Assembly: GCA_020024105.1 (NCBI GenBank)
Contig: JAHHUH010000007.1
Span: forward strand, 17,870 to 81,869
Length of the DNA stretch: 64,000 nucleotides
Reading direction: 5' to 3'
DNA from: Phascolarctobacterium sp.
GTDB taxonomy: Bacteria; Bacillota; Negativicutes; Acidaminococcales; Acidaminococcaceae
The position numbers and the translations under genes are program-made. The notes under the pieces are model-generated. The model was given only the letters and a program-made list of their open reading frames with translations, searched no databases and had not been told where the DNA came from. Of this stretch, positions 48,346 to 56,888 are shown piece by piece. The number at the start of each line of letters is the position of its first letter. Position 1 is the first letter of the stretch.

Positions 48346-51042
48346 ATGTTGTGTGAGAATTGTCATAAGAAAAAAGCCATTATGCATGTGGTATGCATGA
48401 TGGGGAATGAAAAAATAGATAAATGGCTCTGTGAGGATTGTGCTAAGGAGTTCATGCCCTTTGGCAATGGCGAAATTCCCATGACGCCTGAGGCAGCACA
48501 GGAATTTTTTGAAAAATTGATTAAGCCTGGTAAGAGGGAGCCGATTAAGGACGGTTTTTCAGCCAGGGCTGCTAAGATTTTGGAAATGGCCGCCGGTAAA
48601 GCGGTTGATCTGGGCTGCGACCACATTGGTACCGAGCATATTCTCTGGAGTATTTTGAGCATGGAGAAGAACTTTGCCAAAAGAATCATCAGCAGCTTTG
48701 ATGTAGACACGAACAAGCTGTTACAGGATTTGGAAGGCTGGATGGATAAGGGAAGCAAAAAGGACGTTGTTCCCCAATATAGTCCTCGTGCTGAAATTGC
48801 CCTACAAAAGGCTGGTCAGGAAGCAAAATCCTTGGGACAGGATTTTGTGGGCAGTCAACAGCTGCTTTTGGGACTTTTAGCCGCAGGTGATGGTATCGCC
48901 TGCAAGCTTTTGCAAAAGGTAGGTATCGGCTACGTAGAGGTTGCAGAAATAGTTAAGGCAGTGGATGAACGCGGCAAGGCTATCTCTGGTAAGGACCCCC
49001 GTGCTAGACGGGAGGCTAAGCCTGAAGATGTTTTGACAGTCCTTAGTGAATATGGCCGTAACTTAAACGAAGCGGCACGTGTAGGGCGTATCGACCCTGT
49101 TATCGGTCGTGAGCAGGAGGTAGAAAGGGTTATCCAAATTTTAGGCCGTAGGACCAAGAATAATCCGGTCATTATTGGTGAAGCCGGCGTAGGTAAAACA
49201 GCTATCGCTGAGGCTTTGGCGCAAAAAATAGTCCGCCGGGAGGTCCCGGAATTTTTGGAGGAGAAGATTATCTTTTCTCTGGAATTAGGGCTTCTGGTAG
49301 CAGGCGCTAAATACCGTGGCGAATTTGAGGATAGATTAAAGCATATTCTGGAATTAATCCGTAAGGATAACCGGATTATTCTTTTTATTGACGAATTACA
49401 TACTATTATTGGTGCTGGTAGTGCTGAGGGTAGTGTGGATGCGGCTAATATTGTAAAGCCGGCTCTAGCTCGTGGTGAGCTACAGGTAATTGGCGCTACG
49501 ACGATTAACGAGTATAGGAAGCATATTGAAAAGGATGCTGCCCTAGAAAGACGGTTTCAGCCGGTATTGGTGGAGGTTCCCACTAATGCAGCTACCTATG
49601 AAATGCTTTTAGGACTGCGAAAGCGTTACGAAAAATTCCATAATGTGACCATTTCGGATGAAGCGCTGAAGGCTGCCGTAAATCTTTCTGACCATTATAT
49701 TACTGACCGTAATTTACCGGACAAGGCTATTGACCTGGTGGACGAGGCCTGCTCCCGCCTACGTATTCAGATTTATAAAAAATCTCTGCCCGTACGTAAG
49801 GCGAAGGAGGCCTTGGAGTATTGCCAGCTGGAGAAGGAGGAAGCTGTACAAAAGCAGGATTATGAACGGGCCGCAGAATTGCGGGACCAGGAAAGCAGGC
49901 TGCAGGAAAAGCTGGCTCTGGCTTTGGTTAAGGCTGCACCTAATTTTTCTGTGGACGAGGAGGCCATTGCCGAGGTAGTTGCCTCCTGGACGGGCATCCC
50001 CGTACAAAAGCTGACCGAGGGTGAGACAAATCGTCTACTTCATCTAGAGGATAAACTGCATCAGCGGATTATTGGGCAGGAGGAGGCTGTTACAGCTGTA
50101 AGTAAGGCTATCCGTCGTGCACGGGCTGGTTTAAAGGATAAGAACCGTCCTGTAGGCTCCTTTCTTTTCCTGGGACCTACAGGTGTCGGTAAAACGGAAT
50201 TGGCTAAGGTTCTAGCTGAAGATTTGTTCGGTGATGAGAGAGCTATAATTCGTTTTGATATGAGTGAATATATGGAAAAACACACTACAGCCCGTTTAAT
50301 TGGTGCGCCTCCCGGCTATGTAGGCTATGAGGAAGGCGGTCAGATGACGGACGCTGTACGTAGAAAGCCCTATTGTGTAATTCTTTTAGATGAAATTGAA
50401 AAGGCACATCCCGATGTCTTTAATATTCTTTTACAAATTATGGAGGATGGACGTCTGACGGACGGACAGGGAAGAACCGTAGATTTTCGTAATGTGGTTA
50501 TTATTATGACCAGTAATGCCGGTGCCCAGCGCTTGACCAATCAACAGCCTTTAGGCTTTAGTACTGGGGTTGGTGAGGTTAAGCAGCAGCGTAAGGAGCA
50601 GGTGCTGAGTGATGTGAAAAAGCTGTTCCGTCCAGAATTTTTAAATCGTGTGGATGAGATTTTAGTTTTCAATTCTCTTGGCAGGGCTGAGCTGGAACAG
50701 ATTGCTGATAATATGGTCGCTGAATTAAATAAACGCTTGGCAGATAACGAGTTAAGTATTGAATTGACGGCATCCGCTAAGGACCTGCTGCTGGCCGAGG
50801 GCAGTGATACTAAATATGGTGCCCGCCCCCTGCGTCGTGCCCTGCGTAAGCTGGTAGAAGATCCTCTGAGTGATTTATATCTGGCAGGTACCTTTGCAGC
50901 TGGTGATAAGATTATTGCTGAAGCAGGTACGGGCAAGCAGATGCATTTGTATAAGCAGGAACAGGAGCCCCAGGTGGTAGTGCAGCTGCCGGCAGAGGAT
51001 AAAGCCGGTGTTGCCGAAGGAGAAGCCCATGGCCAAGACTAA
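48346..51042 (+). CDS. clpC: ClpC-type AAA+ unfoldase with an N-terminal McsA-like zinc finger
   Basis: 898 aa from ATG 48346 (AGGAG 8 nt upstream). Residues 1-35 form a zinc-finger-like motif: C3-x2-C6 and C29-x2-C32. Then come the Clp_N repeats (about 68-205), AAA1 with Walker A at 278-285, a UVR-type helix (KEEAVQKQDYERAAELRDQE near 495-515), and AAA2 with Walker A at 610-617 and a ClpP-binding LGF loop near 734. It is ClpC by its Clp_N repeats, but the zinc finger recalls McsA or ClpE. The fusion may replace the missing mcsA. Confidence 0.93.
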   Translation: MLCENCHKKKAIMHVVCMMGNEKIDKWLCEDCAKEFMPFGNGEIPMTPEAAQEFFEKLIKPGKREPIKDGFSARAAKILEMAAGKAVDLGCDHIGTEHILWSILSMEKNFAKRIISSFDVDTNKLLQDLEGWMDKGSKKDVVPQYSPRAEIALQKAGQEAKSLGQDFVGSQQLLLGLLAAGDGIACKLLQKVGIGYVEVAEIVKAVDERGKAISGKDPRARREAKPEDVLTVLSEYGRNLNEAARVGRIDPVIGREQEVERVIQILGRRTKNNPVIIGEAGVGKTAIAEALAQKIVRREVPEFLEEKIIFSLELGLLVAGAKYRGEFEDRLKHILELIRKDNRIILFIDELHTIIGAGSAEGSVDAANIVKPALARGELQVIGATTINEYRKHIEKDAALERRFQPVLVEVPTNAATYEMLLGLRKRYEKFHNVTISDEALKAAVNLSDHYITDRNLPDKAIDLVDEACSRLRIQIYKKSLPVRKAKEALEYCQLEKEEAVQKQDYERAAELRDQESRLQEKLALALVKAAPNFSVDEEAIAEVVASWTGIPVQKLTEGETNRLLHLEDKLHQRIIGQEEAVTAVSKAIRRARAGLKDKNRPVGSFLFLGPTGVGKTELAKVLAEDLFGDERAIIRFDMSEYMEKHTTARLIGAPPGYVGYEEGGQMTDAVRRKPYCVILLDEIEKAHPDVFNILLQIMEDGRLTDGQGRTVDFRNVVIIMTSNAGAQRLTNQQPLGFSTGVGEVKQQRKEQVLSDVKKLFRPEFLNRVDEILVFNSLGRAELEQIADNMVAELNKRLADNELSIELTASAKDLLLAEGSDTKYGARPLRRALRKLVEDPLSDLYLAGTFAAGDKIIAEAGTGKQMHLYKQEQEPQVVVQLPAEDKAGVAEGEAHGQD

Positions 51043-52384
51043 GTATAATTTTGTGTGCCAAAGCTGTGGTTATACTACGGCCAAATGGCTGGGACGGTGT
51101 CCCGAATGTGGTGGCTGGGATACCTTTAGTGAAGAAGCAGAGGTAACTGTTAAAAGTAAGTCCTATCTGCCGCTGGGCAAGGAGAAAATAAAGCCTAAGA
51201 CCATTACCAGTATCGTCCAGGTAAGGACGGAGCGGCTAGCTACGGGCATACATGAATTTGACCGAGTTCTGGGTGGAGGGATTGTACCTGGCAGTCTGGT
51301 ACTTTTAGGTGGTACTCCTGGCATCGGCAAGTCCACCATCCTGCTGGATGCAGGCTTACGCTTCGGACAGCAGGGGATTAAGACTCTTTATGTCAGTGGC
51401 GAGGAATCTGAGGAGCAGACGGCCATGCGTGCGGCTCGCCTGGGTGGGAGTACGGATCAGCTGTTAATTATGACGGCCACGGATTTGGACGCCATTTTGT
51501 TACAGGCGCAGGCCGTGGCACCTAAGCTTTTGATCATTGACTCTATCCAGACGATGTATAATGCTGATCTGCAGACTGCTGCCGGCAGTGTAGGCCAGGT
51601 TCGTGAATGTACAGCTAAGCTGCTGCAATTTGCCAAAACCAGTGGTATTGCGGTCATGATTATCGGGCATGTAACTAAGGACGGAAATATTGCTGGTCCA
51701 CGTTTGTTAGAACATATGGTGGACGTGGTTCTACAATTTGAAGGCGACCGTTCCTATGCCTTTCGTGTTTTGCGTGCGTTGAAAAATCGCTTTGGCAGTA
51801 CTAATGAAAGTGGTATTTTTTCCATGGAGGCAGGTGGACTGCAGGAGGTAGCTAATCCGGCAGGTCTCTTCCTAGAGGATAGGGACTGTCAGGCTGCTGG
51901 CAGTGTCATTGGTGCCTGTATGGAGGGGAATAGGCCCATAATGGTAGAATTCCAGGCTTTAGTAGCGAAAACGCCCTATGGGATGCCCCGTCGTACAGCA
52001 GTGGGCTTCGATTATAACCGTGTAAATATGCTGTTAGCTATTTTGGAAAGAAGACAGGGACTGGATTTTGGCATTTATGATGCCTATGTCAATGTTGTAG
52101 GTGGCATGAAGATTGTGGAGCCTGCAGCAGATCTGGCCGTTGTTACAGCACTAGTATCCAGCTATCGTAATTTGCCGGTACCCCAGGGGGTGTTGGTTTT
52201 TGGCGAGGTTGGACTGACGGGTGAGATTCGCCGGGTAAGTGCACCGGAACGAAGGATAGCTGATGGTCTAAATTTAGGCTTCACCAGATTTATTGTACCC
52301 GCAGGTAAGCTGCCTGCCGTCCAAGGAGCTCAGATTATCCAGGTACGTACCGTGGAACAAGCTCTGGCAGCTATATTTTCCTAA
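51029..52384 (+). CDS. radA: DNA repair protein RadA
   Basis: 451 aa from ATG 51029, AAGGAG 7 nt upstream; overlaps clpC by 14 nt. Zinc finger C10-x2-C13...C24-x2-C27, RecA-like core with GGTPGIGKST, the RadA KNRFG motif (ALKNRFGSTNE), and a C-terminal Lon-like domain. Helps branch migration in recombination. Its place after clpC is conserved in Firmicutes. Confidence 0.95.
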   Translation: MAKTKYNFVCQSCGYTTAKWLGRCPECGGWDTFSEEAEVTVKSKSYLPLGKEKIKPKTITSIVQVRTERLATGIHEFDRVLGGGIVPGSLVLLGGTPGIGKSTILLDAGLRFGQQGIKTLYVSGEESEEQTAMRAARLGGSTDQLLIMTATDLDAILLQAQAVAPKLLIIDSIQTMYNADLQTAAGSVGQVRECTAKLLQFAKTSGIAVMIIGHVTKDGNIAGPRLLEHMVDVVLQFEGDRSYAFRVLRALKNRFGSTNESGIFSMEAGGLQEVANPAGLFLEDRDCQAAGSVIGACMEGNRPIMVEFQALVAKTPYGMPRRTAVGFDYNRVNMLLAILERRQGLDFGIYDAYVNVVGGMKIVEPAADLAVVTALVSSYRNLPVPQGVLVFGEVGLTGEIRRVSAPERRIADGLNLGFTRFIVPAGKLPAVQGAQIIQVRTVEQALAAIFS

Positions 52385-52400
52385 AAAGCTGGTAGTAAAA

Positions 52401-52438
52401 AGAATAGTGGTCAGGAATACTGACCACTATTCTTTTTA
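52401..52438 (+). terminator. Intrinsic terminator after radA
   Basis: AGAATAGTGGTCAG (52401-52414) pairs with CTGACCACTATTCT (52420-52433), then T5. Confidence 0.9.
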
Positions 52439-52451
52439 TACTAAGAAAAAT

Positions 52452-52501
52452 GCAAATTTGTATAAATCATTACATTTTAGAAAACTATTTAGCAAATTTG
52501 C
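52452..52501. repeat. Repeated GCAAATTTG element, two copies 40 bp apart
   Basis: GCAAATTTG at 52452-52460 and the 10-bp palindrome GCAAATTTGC at 52492-52501. Spacing of four helical turns just upstream of a promoter would suit a repressor, though AT-rich chance repeats remain possible. Confidence 0.35.
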
Positions 52502-52520
52502 AAACATAATCCTCTTAATA

Positions 52521-52549
52521 TTGATTTTTCAGAAAATTTGGAGTAGAAT
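52521..52549 (+). promoter_or_regulatory. Predicted promoter of the DUF1508 protein
   Basis: -35 TTGATT (52521-52526), 17-bp spacer, -10 TAGAAT (52544-52549). Confidence 0.5.
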
Positions 52550-52588
52550 GATTACGCTACAAGTGGAATGGCAAAGGAGGTATCCTTT

Positions 52589-52960
52589 ATGTGGAAATTT
52601 ATCATTCATCAAAATTTAGAAACAAAGATAGATTATGTCTTGAAGGCTGCTGATGGGAGAGTCATTCTTCAGTCTAGAACCTATTCTTCTGACAATGCCT
52701 GTCGGAAGGGTATCGCTAGTGTAACCAGAAATTCTCATACGTTAAACCTTGAAGATCATACCGGTCCAGGGCCTGTTAAGCCAGTTAAACATCCCAAGTA
52801 TGAGATTTATCGGGATTCAGCAGGTAGGGTTTATTTTCAATTAAAAGCCTCCAACGGACAGGTAGTTGGAATTAGTGACGGCTATAATTCTAAGGAAGAA
52901 TGTCTGGCCGGTATTAAGGAATTAAGAGCCAATGGTCCGTCAGCGGTGGTTGAAGATTAG
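52589..52960 (+). CDS. DUF1508 (YegP-like) protein
   Basis: 123 aa from ATG 52589, AGGAGG 8 nt upstream. Two tandem DUF1508 repeats of about 45 residues: KFIIHQ...YVLKAADGRVILQSRTYSS and KYEIYRDSAGRVYFQLKASNG. Small soluble protein of unknown function in E. coli (YegP). Single-gene unit with its own promoter and terminator. Confidence 0.87.
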   Translation: MWKFIIHQNLETKIDYVLKAADGRVILQSRTYSSDNACRKGIASVTRNSHTLNLEDHTGPGPVKPVKHPKYEIYRDSAGRVYFQLKASNGQVVGISDGYNSKEECLAGIKELRANGPSAVVED

Positions 52961-52969
52961 TGCAATGTG

Positions 52970-53005
52970 AATCAAGCTACTTTGGAAGCAGCTTGATTTT
53001 TTTTA
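52970..53005 (+). terminator. Intrinsic terminator after the DUF1508 gene
   Basis: AATCAAGCT (52970-52978) pairs with AGCTTGATT (52990-52998), followed by T-run. Confidence 0.8.
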
Positions 53006-53082
53006 TTTTGTGACCATATCACATAGGCTTTTTTACGGTGGTGCTATAATTGGCTTACAAAAAATTTTAGGAGGAAAGATTA

Positions 53083-53643
53083 ATGAAGAACAATACTTGG
53101 ATAAAAAAATCACTTTTATTGGGGTTGGTCTTTTTTCTCGCCATTTTTCTTGTTAAACCGGTAGGTGTATCCACCCAATTTTCCATGCTTTCAGGTTTAG
53201 TACATAGTAAAATTGATAGCCAGATTATTCAGGAAGATTCTCAAAGGGAAGGTATCTACACCAGTACCAATGCTTATTATGCCAAAAGTAAGGGAAAATT
53301 GATTAAGTCAATGCAGGAGCCTTTGAATTATAGCTTTGTTTTTGTGCTGGCAATTCCTTTAGGTGCTTATCTGGCACATTATAGACGTAGGCAGGAGATG
53401 GACAGCCTAAATTCTCAGCTGAAGCCGGCTGCTACTACTGGTCAGCTGTTCCGGAGCGGCTTTATAGGGGGCTTTATCATTCTTTATGGCTCCAGGATGG
53501 CCGGTGGCTGTACTAGTGGACATATGATGAGCGGTATTATGCAGGGAAGTGTTAGCGGATTAATCTTTGCCGCTGCTGTTTTTGCTACGGCTATTCCTAC
53601 GGCTTTCCTAATGAAACGTATCTATCGAGGAGGGACGGAATAA
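53083..53643 (+). CDS. YeeE/YedE (sulfur-transport) family protein, first half-size subunit
   Basis: 186 aa with an N-terminal helix (about 9-27) and four further hydrophobic helices. The functional cysteine is in RMAGGCTSGHMMSGIMQG, the pattern of the thiosulfate/sulfur permease family. AGGAGG precedes the start. In the family a single protein often holds both halves; here they are two adjacent genes one nucleotide apart. Confidence 0.85.
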   Translation: MKNNTWIKKSLLLGLVFFLAIFLVKPVGVSTQFSMLSGLVHSKIDSQIIQEDSQREGIYTSTNAYYAKSKGKLIKSMQEPLNYSFVFVLAIPLGAYLAHYRRRQEMDSLNSQLKPAATTGQLFRSGFIGGFIILYGSRMAGGCTSGHMMSGIMQGSVSGLIFAAAVFATAIPTAFLMKRIYRGGTE

Positions 53644-53644
53644 T

Positions 53645-54199
53645 ATGAATATTTTATTAGCAGTTTTTCTGGGCGGCCTTTTTGGTTATGCCCTATATAC
53701 AGTTGGCGCAGCAAAGCGGAGCAATATCCGCAGTATGCTACGTTTAGAAAATTTAGAGTTAATGAAGATTATTTTATTTGCTATCGGCTTTGCCAGCAGT
53801 TTGCTGGCCTTGACTACCTGGATGGGTTTATTTGAGCTTAAGCATCTGTCCATTAAGGAAATGCATGCAGGCGTATTGCTGGGGGGGCTTATTTTTGGCG
53901 TGGGCTTTGGTGCCTTGGGCGGCTGTCCCGGTACTGTTCTGGCGGCGCTACCCTATACCAATAAGATAAAAACCCTAGCTATGATTTTTGGCGGCCTTTT
54001 TGGTGCCTGGGCTTTTTCACTTAGCTATGGGTGGTGGCAGGAGCAGGGCTTATTTGCTGCCTGGAATTTGGGTAAGCTGACGCTGTTTCAGCTTAGTGAG
54101 GCGTATCCTGCTGTTTTTGTCTGGGGGCCGGAGGGACTATTGTTCTTAGGTGCTCTGTTGATGCTTACCGCCTGGTTGATACCCAAGCAGTTTATTTAG
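53645..54199 (+). CDS. YeeE/YedE (sulfur-transport) family protein, second half-size subunit
   Basis: 184 aa, five hydrophobic helices. Key cysteine in GFGALGGCPGTVLAAL. Starts one nt after its partner's stop and presumably forms one permease with it. Substrate (thiosulfate, sulfide or selenium species) is not certain. Followed by a terminator. Confidence 0.84.
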   Translation: MNILLAVFLGGLFGYALYTVGAAKRSNIRSMLRLENLELMKIILFAIGFASSLLALTTWMGLFELKHLSIKEMHAGVLLGGLIFGVGFGALGGCPGTVLAALPYTNKIKTLAMIFGGLFGAWAFSLSYGWWQEQGLFAAWNLGKLTLFQLSEAYPAVFVWGPEGLLFLGALLMLTAWLIPKQFI

Positions 54200-54217
54200 T
54201 ACTTCCAGCTTTTTATG

Positions 54218-54260
54218 GGATCGGCCCTGGAGAAGATTAGGGCTGATCCTTTTTATTTTA
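54218..54260 (+). terminator. Intrinsic terminator after the YeeE pair
   Basis: GGATCGGCCCT (54218-54228) pairs with AGGGCTGATCC (54239-54249), then TTTTTATTTTA. Confidence 0.85.
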
Positions 54261-54383
54261 TAAAAATTATTAAAATAAAATTTATTGGAAGTAGTAAAAC
54301 AATGTGAAGGCTGATTTTACGAAGAGACTTAATTTTTTCACATATAGTTCATAATTTAGTTCATAGTTCTGTGTATCAATTAC

Positions 54384-54412
54384 TTGTAAATTAAAATATA
54401 TAGGCGTATCAT
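54384..54412 (+). promoter_or_regulatory. Predicted promoter of the PIN/TRAM gene
   Basis: -35 TTGTAA (54384-54389), 17-bp spacer, -10 TATCAT (54407-54412). Confidence 0.5.
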
Positions 54413-54473
54413 ATAAACTAGATGACTAGAATTGTTTTTCTAGCTCAAATTTGTTTAGAAAGGAGGACAAAGT

Positions 54474-55607
54474 ATGCTTAAGAAAATATTTAGCCTAACT
54501 ATTGCTATTGTTTTTGCTGTAACCGGACTTATAATTACTGATTATTATCTTCCCTTTATTACGGATTTTTTAGGCTATAATTTACAGGGTCAAGGCTTTT
54601 TTGGCTTTGCATTAACTAATATTGTATCAGGCGCCATCGGTATTTTTCTCTTTGGTGGCTTGGGCATGATGGTCGCACCCTTATTGGCAGGCTATATTTT
54701 AAGCTATTCTGAGCGTATTGCCGTAATGCTTTCCCGTATACCTACTAGTGATATACTGGTTATGGTTTTAGGCTTAGGTATCGGTTTAATTTTAGCTAAT
54801 CTTATTGGTGGTCCCTTTTCCCATCTGCCGATTATTGGTACCTATATTCCCATTGTGTTAAGCCTTATCCTGGCAGTTGTGGGTGCTAAGGTTGCTTTGC
54901 GTAAGCACCACGATATCGTAGGTTTCTTTAATCGTGTGGGCTGGCGTGGCAATAATAAAATGCTGCCCCCGGAGAAGGATGTGCAGATTGGCCCTTTAAG
55001 TGATAGGCTCTATAGTAGTAATAAACTGGTGGATACTAGTGTAATTATTGATGGTCGCGTAATGGACATTATGTCCGCAGGTTTTCTTGAGGGCAAGCTT
55101 GTTGTACCTAATTTCGTACTTGAAGAGCTGCAAAAGCTCTCTGATTCCTCGGATAATATGAAGCGTGCCAAGGGCCGCAGGGGTTTGGATTTAGTACAGG
55201 ATCTGCAGCATAGCTATAGTAGGCAGGTCGTTATCGTTGATAACGATTTTGATGATATTTCCGAAGTAGATGCTAAGCTGGTACGTCTGGCTAAGCAGAC
55301 TGGTGCTACTATTATTACCAATGATTTTAATTTGAATAAGGTTGCAGGCATCCAGGGTGTTCAGGTTTTAAATATTAATGAGTTGGCTAATGCCATTAAG
55401 CCGGTAGTGATTTCTGGTGAAGAGATTAATGTTTATCTGGTCAAGGAAGGTAAGGAGCCTGGTCAGGCTGTTGCTTATTTGGACGATGGTACGATGATTG
55501 TCGTAGAAAATGGTCGTAAATATGTGGGTAGTAGCGTGGAGGTTGTGGTGACCTCTGTTTTACAAACTGCTGCCGGCAGAATGATTTTTGCTAAAGCAGG
55601 TAAATAA
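54474..55607 (+). CDS. PIN/TRAM-domain membrane protein (YacL family)
   Basis: 377 aa. Four hydrophobic helices in the first 135 residues, a PIN domain about 180-300 (KLVDTSVIIDGRVMDI, ELQKLSDSSD, ITNDFNLN) and a C-terminal TRAM domain (VYLVKEGKEPGQAVAYLDDGT). A membrane-bound putative RNase. It precedes ispD, as in many Firmicutes. GGAGG precedes the ATG. Confidence 0.9.
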   Translation: MLKKIFSLTIAIVFAVTGLIITDYYLPFITDFLGYNLQGQGFFGFALTNIVSGAIGIFLFGGLGMMVAPLLAGYILSYSERIAVMLSRIPTSDILVMVLGLGIGLILANLIGGPFSHLPIIGTYIPIVLSLILAVVGAKVALRKHHDIVGFFNRVGWRGNNKMLPPEKDVQIGPLSDRLYSSNKLVDTSVIIDGRVMDIMSAGFLEGKLVVPNFVLEELQKLSDSSDNMKRAKGRRGLDLVQDLQHSYSRQVVIVDNDFDDISEVDAKLVRLAKQTGATIITNDFNLNKVAGIQGVQVLNINELANAIKPVVISGEEINVYLVKEGKEPGQAVAYLDDGTMIVVENGRKYVGSSVEVVVTSVLQTAAGRMIFAKAGK

Positions 55608-55620
55608 ATGAGGTGAAAAA

Positions 55621-56316
55621 GTGCTGATTGGAATTGTTCCGGCTGCGGGTGCAGGTAAGCGCTTGGGCCTAGGCATGAATAAGGCTTTTGCCCTGTTGGA
55701 AGGGGTACCTTTGCTTGTGCACTGCTTAAATATGCTGCAGAAAACGGAGCTTTTACAAAGAGTAATCGTGGTTTTGGCTCCTGCTGAGGTAGAAGCTGGC
55801 CGGCAGCTGCTGGCTTCTTACCAGAAGGAGTATTTTCCGAACCTTCCCTTTGACGTAGTAGCTGGTGGTAAGGAAAGGCAGGATTCCGTAGCCAATGCCC
55901 TGGCTACAATTACGGAAGAGGATGGCTATGTAGCTGTGCATGATGGAGCACGTCCCTTTGCCGGGCGAGAGGTTTTTGCCCAAACCCTGGCCGTAGCTCA
56001 AAAGCATGGAGCAGCAATTGCCGCCGTACCTGTCAAGAATACGATTAAAGTGGTCGATGCTCAGGGACAGGTTGTAGATACACCTGTGCGGAGTAGCCTG
56101 CAGGCTGTGCAGACACCGCAGATTTTTACTATTAAGCTGCTTAAGCAGGCTTATGCCTATTTACGGGAGCACCCTGAGGCAGTAACGGATGATGCTTCAG
56201 TGGTAGAGCTTTTGGGACATCCTGTAGTAGTAGCTCCAGGCCGGTATGAAAATATAAAGATTACTACACCTGAAGATTTGCTGTTAGCAGAAAATCTTTT
56301 GCGGCGGGAAAGGTAG
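55621..56316 (+). CDS. ispD: 2-C-methyl-D-erythritol 4-phosphate cytidylyltransferase
   Basis: Third step of the MEP isoprenoid pathway, 231 aa. GTG start with GAGGTG upstream. CTP-binding loop AAGAGKRLG, HDGARPF, KNTIKVVD and LQAVQTPQIF match the family. Directly followed by ispF. Confidence 0.94.
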   Translation: MLIGIVPAAGAGKRLGLGMNKAFALLEGVPLLVHCLNMLQKTELLQRVIVVLAPAEVEAGRQLLASYQKEYFPNLPFDVVAGGKERQDSVANALATITEEDGYVAVHDGARPFAGREVFAQTLAVAQKHGAAIAAVPVKNTIKVVDAQGQVVDTPVRSSLQAVQTPQIFTIKLLKQAYAYLREHPEAVTDDASVVELLGHPVVVAPGRYENIKITTPEDLLLAENLLRRER

Positions 56317-56321
56317 GTACC

Positions 56322-56804
56322 ATGTTTAAATTTCGTGTAGGAACAGGCTTTGATGTGCACCGTCTTGTAGAAGGTCGTAAATTGATCGTTTGTGGTGTTG
56401 AAGTCCCCCACTCTATGGGACTTTTAGGACATAGTGATGCCGATGTGGCATTGCATGCTTTGAGCGATGCTCTTTTGGGAGCAGCGGCCTTAGGAGATAT
56501 CGGCAAGCATTTCCCAGATACGGATGCTGCTTTTAAGGATGCGGACAGTGGTAAGCTGCTCCAGGAGGTTGTACGTAAGGTACAGGATTTGGGTTGGCAG
56601 GTTAACAATGTTGATATTACCATTATGGCACAGAAGCCTAAATTAGCTGCGTATATTCCGGTCATGCGTCAGCGGGTGGCAGAACTTTTGCATCTTGAAC
56701 TGGACGCGGTTAATGTAAAGGCTACGACCACGGAGAAGCTGGGCTTTGTCGGACGTGAAGAAGGCTTTGCCGCAGAGGCGGTTGCCAGCATAGTGAAATA
56801 TTAA
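56322..56804 (+). CDS. ispF: 2-C-methyl-D-erythritol 2,4-cyclodiphosphate synthase
   Basis: Fifth MEP-pathway step, 160 aa. Metal site D-x-H in GFDVHRL and the GHSDADVALHALSDALLGA motif are present. Starts 5 nt after ispD. Confidence 0.95.
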   Translation: MFKFRVGTGFDVHRLVEGRKLIVCGVEVPHSMGLLGHSDADVALHALSDALLGAAALGDIGKHFPDTDAAFKDADSGKLLQEVVRKVQDLGWQVNNVDITIMAQKPKLAAYIPVMRQRVAELLHLELDAVNVKATTTEKLGFVGREEGFAAEAVASIVKY

Positions 56805-56807
56805 TGT

Positions 56808-56836
56808 TTGTATAATGGCGCTAGTCATAGTATAAT
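56808..56836 (+). promoter_or_regulatory. Predicted promoter of gltX
   Basis: -35 TTGTAT (56808-56813), 17-bp spacer, -10 TATAAT (56831-56836). Confidence 0.65.
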
Positions 56837-56888
56837 ATAGGTTCAGTAACAATTAATTGACAAAGATAGATTTTGGAGGGATTAGGTA

